Positions 4,777 through 6,286 of a stretch of 6,286 bases of DNA are shown in pieces. A model generated the notes under the pieces. That model was given only the letters and a program-made list of their open reading frames with translations. It made no database searches and was not told the origin of the DNA. Every line of letters begins with the position of its first letter. Position 1 is the first letter of the stretch. The position numbers and the translations under genes are program-made. The DNA is from Burkholderiales bacterium (GTDB lineage Bacteria > Pseudomonadota > Gammaproteobacteria > Burkholderiales > Casimicrobiaceae), in assembly GCA_031277445.1 (NCBI GenBank), contig JAITMH010000171.1, forward strand, positions 1-6,286, in the 5' to 3' direction.

Positions 4777-6286
4777 ATGATAAGCAGAATTTTCCGCCGC
4801 GGTCTCGCTGCTTTGTCTCTTGCGGCGCTAACACTCTTCACGCCCGCCGCGTTTTCTTCCGAAGCATCGGAGGTAAAGCGCGCCGAAGGCATGCTGTACA
4901 TCTCGCCCCAGCCCGAGGAGCCGGTTTTCTGGCGTTCGTCGCTCAAGATGGCGCCGGACACGAGCGGTGTGACAACGATCACGTTCAAGCCCCTGCCTGA
5001 ATCGGCGTTAAAAACGCTCAAGGAAGAGAACAGCCGCGGTTTTGGCAAAAAACCTCAAGCCAAGCCGCTCAGAATCGGCGTCAACCGTAGCGCCGATACG
5101 GAAATCAGCGATGCTCAACCCTTTGCGTTGAATTGGCAAAACATCGGAAACGGTTCTGTTGCCCGATTGGCGATCACCTCTCCCGATGCTCGGAGAATAC
5201 GGGTTGCGTTGCAGCTTCATGCGCTTCCTGGTAGCGCGGAGCTGCGTTTTTCCGGTTCTGAGGCGCCAGAAAGAATCATCGGCGTCATTAGCGGCGAAAA
5301 AGCCAAGGAGCTACGTGATGGAAACCACATTTATTGGACTCCTTCCACCGAAGGAGAAACCCAGAACATCGAAATCTGGTTGCCTTCACATATCAAGACA
5401 GAAAAAGTCAAAATTCACCTGAATGCGATCTCCCATATTTTCACATCGGCGCGGGATTATCTTGACCCTGAAGTGTTTTCCAAATCCATGTTAGATATAG
5501 GCGCTTCCCTTCCCTGCCATGTTGATGCCGTCTGCAAGGCTGATGCACTTGGCGTCGCTTACCAGAATGTTTCCAAGGCTGTTGCCAGAATGGAGTATTT
5601 AGCGATTCATCCAGAGACCGGGGAAATCGACTCTTTTACTTGCTCGGGGACGCTTCTGAATGACAGGATCGATTCGGGAATTCCTTATTTCTTTAGCGCG
5701 GCGCACTGTATCAACGAGCAGCGGTTTGCGAACTTTCTTGAGACATTCTGGTTTGAAGAAGCGTCGCGCTGTGGCGATAACAGCTCAGTGGACATGAGTC
5801 GCATCCGGCAAGTGAGCGGCGGGGCGGATATCCTGCATGTTGCTTTGGAGAAAGACACTTTGTTGCTTCGCCTTAAGGAATCGCCTCCTTCAGGCGCCTG
5901 GTTTTCCGCATGGGACGCTGAAACCCGTTTTCTCTATGGCCCCTTTATCGGCATACACCACCCCTTTTTTGACATCAAAAAAGTCAGCATCGGCGAAGGC
6001 GAAGGAAGCGTCGTAATCGATGATGATGATGACTCCCGGGACGGCTCGTACCCCTCGCTTGAAAACCTCACGGGTGTAAGCTGGCAGGAGGGCGTTACTC
6101 AGGGAGGAAGCAGCGGATCGGGATTGTTCACCCTGCATGCTGGTCGCTATTATTTGAGGGGCGGACTGTTTGGTGGCACCTCCGAGTGTCACCTTGACGC
6201 CACCGATATCACCGGCGGCGATTTTTACTCCAGCCTCAACCTGATCTGGGACGAGATCAAGCAATACTTGGCGCCTGCTGGCGAGT
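4777..6286 (+). CDS. Secreted trypsin-fold serine protease precursor, lysyl endopeptidase type (3' end outside window)
   Basis: The frame from ATG 4777 is open to the window edge (503 codons, no stop). AAAGGAG (4765-4771) lies 5 bases upstream. Residues 1-27 form a signal peptide (basic RIFRR, then a hydrophobic core, likely cut after AFS). Residues about 28-240 are a propeptide-like region with no recognised motif. The catalytic domain (about 245-500) matches Achromobacter protease I as I recall it: His310 in FSAAHC, Asp360 in KDTLLLRL and Ser446 in GGSSGSGLF form the triad. Cys247 and Cys253 (CHVDAVC, like CNIDVVC), Cys289, Cys311, Cys332 and Cys471 match all six cysteines, predicting disulfides 247-471, 253-332 and 289-311. 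The IGIHHP motif (391-396) is shared too. Asp482 may match the Lys-specificity Asp225. A Cys-free acidic insert DDDDD is at 415-419. It is probably an exported protease matured by propeptide removal. The C-terminal sorting or accessory region is not visible. Confidence 0.88.
   Translation, partial: MISRIFRRGLAALSLAALTLFTPAAFSSEASEVKRAEGMLYISPQPEEPVFWRSSLKMAPDTSGVTTITFKPLPESALKTLKEENSRGFGKKPQAKPLRIGVNRSADTEISDAQPFALNWQNIGNGSVARLAITSPDARRIRVALQLHALPGSAELRFSGSEAPERIIGVISGEKAKELRDGNHIYWTPSTEGETQNIEIWLPSHIKTEKVKIHLNAISHIFTSARDYLDPEVFSKSMLDIGASLPCHVDAVCKADALGVAYQNVSKAVARMEYLAIHPETGEIDSFTCSGTLLNDRIDSGIPYFFSAAHCINEQRFANFLETFWFEEASRCGDNSSVDMSRIRQVSGGADILHVALEKDTLLLRLKESPPSGAWFSAWDAETRFLYGPFIGIHHPFFDIKKVSIGEGEGSVVIDDDDDSRDGSYPSLENLTGVSWQEGVTQGGSSGSGLFTLHAGRYYLRGGLFGGTSECHLDATDITGGDFYSSLNLIWDEIKQYLAPAGE

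Noticed and set aside
5890..6264. Minus-strand open frame in the last 400 bases
   Set aside because: Antisense to the protease catalytic domain, whose triad motifs are clear on the plus strand.
1..6286. CRISPR array, complete transposon or attachment sites
   Set aside because: No regularly spaced direct repeats, transposase frame or duplicated tRNA end was seen.

Overview
The window looks like a chromosomal segment of a Gram-negative proteobacterium, most likely a betaproteobacterium of the Rhodocyclales/Accumulibacter type. This rests on the gene order rplY-pth-ychF, on a TonB protein of the form I associate with Betaproteobacteria, on moderately high GC, and on intergenic repeat families at the left edge and inside pth. 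The taxonomic call is an inference, because no rRNA or other marker gene is present.

Left half (about 1-2885, minus strand): after a 120-base repeat-rich tail come three translation-related genes, transcribed leftward in the order rplY, pth, ychF. They encode ribosomal protein L25 (CTC type, binds 5S rRNA), peptidyl-tRNA hydrolase (recycles peptidyl-tRNA from stalled or aborted translation) and the ribosome-associated ATPase YchF. pth and ychF overlap by ATGA and are probably translationally coupled. rplY has its own extended -10 promoter, a structured leader of about 120 bases and a strong intrinsic terminator that separates it from pth. pth carries an unusual C-terminal tail of about 65 residues, part of which is translated from a hairpin-rich repeat cassette.

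Middle (about 2949-3993, plus strand): a divergent gene encodes a TonB-family energy transducer with the SxxxH transmembrane motif and a complete C-terminal TonB domain. It has an odd proline-rich stretch before the membrane segment.

Right half (3999-6286, plus strand): this looks like accessory material inserted after tonB. A perfect -35 box and a perfect palindrome over the -10 box drive an intact VapB-type antitoxin. The cognate VapC toxin is a pseudogene: an in-frame TAG at codon 18, loss of a predicted PIN-domain acidic residue, and a C-terminus that dissolves into unrelated sequence. A bidirectional-looking hairpin follows. The last gene (4777 to the window edge) has no stop codon inside the window. 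It encodes a secreted trypsin-fold serine protease precursor of the Achromobacter lysyl endopeptidase type, with signal peptide, long propeptide, full catalytic triad and all six cysteines of that family.

The two most noteworthy points are the intact antitoxin and operator beside a multiply broken toxin, and the Lys-C-like protease. No CRISPR array, tRNA, rRNA or complete insertion sequence was seen.
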